Below, in pieces: positions 60,778 to 64,000 of a stretch of DNA of 64,000 nt. Source of the stretch: G963662655 sp963666875 (GTDB taxonomy: Bacteria; Cloacimonadota; Cloacimonadia; Cloacimonadales; JAIOQZ01); NCBI GenBank assembly GCA_963666875.2, contig CAXXPU010000003.1:7719-71718 (forward strand), given 5' to 3'. A program made the position numbers and the translations under genes. The notes below the pieces were generated by a model. The model was not told the DNA's origin. It was given only the letters and a program-made list of their open reading frames with translations, and made no database searches. Every line of letters starts with the position of its first letter. Position 1 is the stretch's first letter.

Positions 60778-62859
60778 ATGCGTTACGTACTACTTACCGG
60801 TATGCTGTTTCTGGCTATGTGGGGTAATCTTTTTGCCATGGGTGTCGCGATTATCGACGGAGAAGACGGTGAATGTTTCGAACTCCGCGAAAGCAACGTG
60901 GATGTCGTGATCGATAATCAAATCGCGATCGTTACATCGACTCAGAGATTCTACAACAACATGGGTTGGACCTACGCGCCGAAATACGGCTTCCCTGTTC
61001 CGGAAGACGCCAGCGCTACCCAGCTTCGCTGGTTCTACGAAGACGAATGGCACGAAGCGTTGATCGCACCGGTCGTGCAGGATTCCACACCGCCGGGACC
61101 GGGCGAGGAATGGGCCAACAACCTGGTGGACTATCTCGGACAGACACCGCTATTCTACAACATGAACGAGTTCCCAATCTTCGCGGGTGACGACATCATC
61201 ATCGAATTGACCTATGTGATGCTGCTGCCGTACGAATTCGGCGTCGTGACCTTCGATTATCCGGGCGACTACACGCTGATCCAGAGCAGCTCGCTCCAAT
61301 CCGCGACGCTACATCTGGAGCTGGATTCCGTGCGTCCCATCGACAACATCGCGATCACCAGCCACACGCCCTCGACAAACACCAACAACGGGCATCACGC
61401 AGTTATCGAGGTGAACGAAACGAATCAACCGGCAGATACAAACTACCACGTCGAATACACACTCAGCACGGACGAACTGGGGCTATTCGGCTTCAGCACA
61501 ATGCTCGACGAAGTTCCCGACACCTACGGAAAACGGATTCTTCACCTTCATTGCCGAGCCCGATCCCAGCGAAAACGCAGTGATCAACAAAGTCTTCACG
61601 CTGATCGTCGATCGCTCGGGCAGCATGGCAGGCAACAAGATTACGCAAGCCAGAAGCGCTGCCAGCTACATCGTCAACAACCTGAATGAGGGCGACATGT
61701 TCAACATCGTATCGTTTGCCACAACTGTGACGGAATACGAAAACGAACATGTCGAGTTCACCCCAGCGAACCAATCGACTGCTTTGTCGTACATTTCATC
61801 GCTTTACGCGAGCGGTAGCACCAATATCTCCGGCGCATTCGATCTGGCAGTACCGGAATTCGACGCCGCGAGCGACGACACCGCAAACATCATCATCTTC
61901 TTCACTGACGGAGAGGCGACTACCGGTATCACAAACACCGAACAGCTCGTGCAACACGTTCACAATCTCGTGGCGCAGACGGAAAACGAATATCTACCTC
62001 TTTAATTTCGGAATCGGTAACGACGCGAACGAACAATTACTGACGCTCCTCGCGCAGGACAACCAGGGAATGGCGCAATTCCTCGCGGAAAACGATCTGG
62101 AAGAGATGATCACCGAATTTTACATGCTGATCCAGAATCCGGTGCTGATCAATCCGGTCATCACCTATTCTCCCAACGGCGTTGTGGAAGAAGCCTATCC
62201 CAATCCCGTACCCAACCTCTATCAGGGAAGGCAACTGATCACCAGCGGCAGATACACCGAGCCGACCACAGTCGGAATCACGTTCAGCGGTACGGCCTAC
62301 AATCAAACCGATGGAATACGAGTACGAGCTGAACCTGATCGACTACGCGGATACCGACAGGCAGTTCCTGACCAAGATCTGGGCAAAACAGAAGATCGAG
62401 TACCTGATGGTTCTGTATTATTCGTACGACGAGGATTCGGAGGAAGCGGAAGAGGTGAAGCAGCAGATCATCGATATCAGCATGGCATACGGCGTGATCA
62501 GTGCATTCACAAGCTTCTATGACGAATACGGCATCGACGGCGAAGAGGATGAAACGGGAGAAGCAGCGCCGTCCGCATCGTACAAGCTGCTGGGCAACTA
62601 TCCGAATCCCTTCAATCCCAGCACGACGATCCGGTTCCAGGTCAATCGTAAGATCGACGAGATCGTGAAGGTCAAAATCTACAACGTGAAAGGACAGCTT
62701 GTTCGCGTACTCGCGCTACATATCGACAGCCCCGGCATGTACGAACTGGTCTGGGACGGGCGCGACATGAACAAGAAGCTTTGCGCCACCGGCACCTACT
62801 TCTACACAATCGATTTCGGCAACGCGATCCTGTCGTCCAAAATGCTGATGCTGAAATAA
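60778..62859 (+). pseudogene. Secreted VIT-vWA protein with sorting domain, broken by three +1 frameshifts
   Basis: Four open frames (60778-61689; 61580-62005; then to 62522; 62311-62859) together encode one ~690-residue protein. Signal peptide MRYVLLTGMLFLAMWGNLFA; VIT domain (DVVIDNQIAIVTSTQRFYNNMG, YGFPVPEDAS); vWA domain with an intact MIDAS (IVDRSGSMAGNK, FFTDGEATTG); a vWA tail (NIYLFNFGIGNDANEQLL); a helical segment; a C-terminal sorting domain (YPNPFNPSTTIRF... GTYFYTIDFG). The breaks lie at 61530-61533 and 61983-61986 (both AAAA within ACGGAAAACG) and about 62308-62310. Each behaves as one extra base, and together they restore the original frame. Inter-alpha-trypsin-inhibitor-like surface adhesion is the family role. 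Confidence 0.85.
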
Positions 62860-62878
62860 TTACACCGATTTTCATAGC

Positions 62879-62909
62879 GAACCCCGTCGATTCTGGCGGG
62901 GTTCTTTTT
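62879..62909 (+). terminator. Terminator after the VIT-vWA gene
   Basis: GAACCCCG, 10-base loop, CGGGGTTC, then TTTTT; 20 bases after the stop codon. Confidence 0.9.
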
Positions 62910-62970
62910 GTAATAAGAACTCCGTCTAATTATGGCTCTGTTGCATATTGGATGTACGCAATGCCTTCAT

Positions 62971-63050
62971 AGTTCTGGAAGGACGAAAGATGTTAGCCCG
63001 CATGGGGATTTCGATTTTGCAAGCAAAATCACAGGCGTCAGCCATGGGTA
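62971..63050 (+). repeat. R1 repeat, copy d, containing an R2 palindrome
   Basis: AGTTCTGGAAGGACG, AAAGATGTTAGCCCGCATGG, R2 (63007-63034), then GCGTCAGCCATGGGTA. Same arrangement and same insertion point as copy a, 11 kb away. Confidence 0.78.
63007..63034 (+). repeat. R2 palindrome nested in R1 copy d
   Basis: GATTTC-GATTTTGC-AA-GCAAAATC-ACAG; 8-base perfect stem. Confidence 0.78.
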
Positions 63051-63071
63051 CGGAATCCACAAGAGGAGGAA

Positions 63072-63092
63072 AGTCCCGGAGGGACGACAGCC
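63072..63092 (+). repeat. Partial R1 (first hairpin only)
   Basis: AGTCCC-GG-AGGGACGACAG: the R1 first hairpin with GTCCC/GGGAC replacing GTTCC/GGAAC, a compensatory change. Confidence 0.6.
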
Positions 63093-63220
63093 ATCAAAGA
63101 ACACCCCATTTTGACGGACCGCGAGACTTCTGGCGAATAAATTGCTTGACCCGAAAACCGACATGAAAATGGATAACTTGATATAGATAACAGGAAATAG
63201 TGAAACCGTCTGGAGATAAG

Positions 63221-64000
63221 ATGAAGAACAAAGCACTGCGTATCGTGTTGAGCCTGCTTCTGGGCGTCGCCTGCCTGGCTCTCTGGTTTCATTTCGTGGA
63301 ACCGGACAAGATCATGCAGTACGTGTCGCAGATTCATCCCGGACTTGTCGTACTATCGGCGGTCTCCTATCTGGTCACCTACTTCCTTCGGTCGCTTCGG
63401 TGGAATCTGATCCTCTCGACGATTAAGCCGATATCACCCTTCAACACATTCGGCTACTATATGGCCAGCAATTTCCTCAACTACATCATCCCCATCCGCG
63501 CAGGTGAAGTGGCGAAATGTCTATTTCTGAAGAAGCGATACGATATTCGCGTTTCGAGGTCGCTGCCGACGGTGTTTGTCGATAAGCTGTTCGACTCCAT
63601 GGCGATCTTCCTGGTGCTCGCGCTGATCCCGTTCCTTCCGATCACGTTGAACAAATCGCTCTGGATCCTGATCTATCTGATTCTGACAATTGTCGCGTTC
63701 GGACTGGCGATCATGGTCGCAGCATCCTTCGCACACGAGAAGACGACCCGCTTCCTGATGAAGCTCCTGTTCTTCATCCCGCGCAAATACAACGAGAAGC
63801 TCAAGGACATGTCGCAGCTCTTCGTGGAAGGCATCGGGCTGTTTCGTCACCACATGAATCTTCTGCCACGGATCGGTCTATTGACCATCCTGCCGGTCAT
63901 CACCGAAAGCCTCTTCATCCTGCTGCTGTTCTGGGCGTTCGGCGTGAAAATCAATTTCTTCATCGTGCTCTTCGGCAATACGCTGATCTATCTGTCCTAC
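63221..64000 (+). CDS. LPG-synthase-like/UPF0104 membrane protein (3' end cut off)
   Basis: 260 codons from ATG 63221 (GGAG eight bases ahead) to the window edge, no stop. At least six hydrophobic helices. It has the PF03706-type pattern: FLRSLRWNLIL, the ASNFLNYIIPIRAGEVAKCLFLKK segment (NYIIPIRAGEVAK) and VFVDKLFDSMAI. The family includes the membrane half of MprF and AglD-like proteins, thought to flip or handle lipid-linked molecules. Function here is not proven. Separated from upstream genes by a terminator and repeats. Confidence 0.8.
   Translation, partial: MKNKALRIVLSLLLGVACLALWFHFVEPDKIMQYVSQIHPGLVVLSAVSYLVTYFLRSLRWNLILSTIKPISPFNTFGYYMASNFLNYIIPIRAGEVAKCLFLKKRYDIRVSRSLPTVFVDKLFDSMAIFLVLALIPFLPITLNKSLWILIYLILTIVAFGLAIMVAASFAHEKTTRFLMKLLFFIPRKYNEKLKDMSQLFVEGIGLFRHHMNLLPRIGLLTILPVITESLFILLLFWAFGVKINFFIVLFGNTLIYLSY

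Larger units (their letters stand above)
62860..63220. other. Repeat-bearing intergenic region
   Basis: 361 bases: a terminator, R1 copy d with nested R2, a partial R1 and no credible ORF. A TTGACC at 63146-63151 may serve the next gene. Confidence 0.65.

Noticed and set aside
61526..61988. Programmed +1 frameshifting at ACGGAAAACG
   Set aside because: The two sites are read in different phases, and the same sequence in the vWA gene near 23575 is read without a shift.

Overview
The window looks like one contig of an uncultured, anaerobic, Gram-negative (diderm) bacterium of the FCB group; Cloacimonadota-like lineages are a reasonable guess. Three things point there. Two secreted proteins end in Por/T9SS-type sorting domains (YPNP and NPFNPSTTIRF motifs). 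There are PorV-like and BatA-like envelope proteins and long secreted proteins with FN3, ASPM-like and YadA-head/S74 modules. Two different ferredoxin-linked 2-oxoacid oxidoreductases sit beside a 2-hydroxyacyl-CoA dehydratase activase, as in amino-acid fermenters. No rRNA, tRNA, CRISPR array, phage or complete insertion sequence is visible.

Layout: (1) 1-9.7 kb: secreted and surface proteins (sorting-domain fragment, TIM-barrel hydrolase-like protein, YadA-head/S74 fibre, a giant ASPM/FN3 protein), plus a DUF3667 membrane protein on the other strand. (2) 9.7-17.2 kb, minus strand: tight operon apbE - folE2 - M16 peptidase (frameshifted) - activase - TPR protein. (3) 17.5-24.8 kb, plus strand: two small secreted helical proteins, then a tightly coupled six-gene run yggS - plsY-like - GNAT - PorV-like barrel - BatA-like vWA - radical SAM/SPASM. 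(4) 24.9-29.9 kb: small lipoprotein, lon with a coupled DUF4911-like ORF, lone receiver protein, mgtE. (5) 30.0-45.6 kb, minus strand: tuf followed by the merged S10/spc/alpha ribosomal cluster in canonical order, ending at a clear terminator after rplQ; adk is absent between secY and map, and rpmJ is present as a short ORF. (6) 46-48.7 kb: tldD/tldE pair. (7) 48.8-52 kb: three coupled genes, two of them fusions (DUF2007-PyrE and PdxA-methyltransferase), then rnhB. (8) 52.6-59.2 kb, minus strand: iorAB, an ankyrin/CFI-box protein, and a VorB-type four-subunit oxidoreductase. (9) 59.6-64 kb: secreted protein, a VIT-vWA-sorting-domain gene broken by three same-direction frameshifts, and a flippase-like membrane protein cut by the window end.

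Metabolism: IorAB and the Vor/Kor complex would oxidise 2-oxoacids from amino-acid breakdown and reduce ferredoxin. ApbE flavinylates redox proteins, FolE2 starts pterin synthesis, and PyrE and PdxA feed pyrimidine and PLP synthesis.

The most unusual content is intergenic. At least four hairpin-forming repeat families are scattered between operons. One short palindrome (R2) is found inserted within two unrelated repeat families, and another (R4) keeps a conserved core while its outer arms change in a compensatory way.
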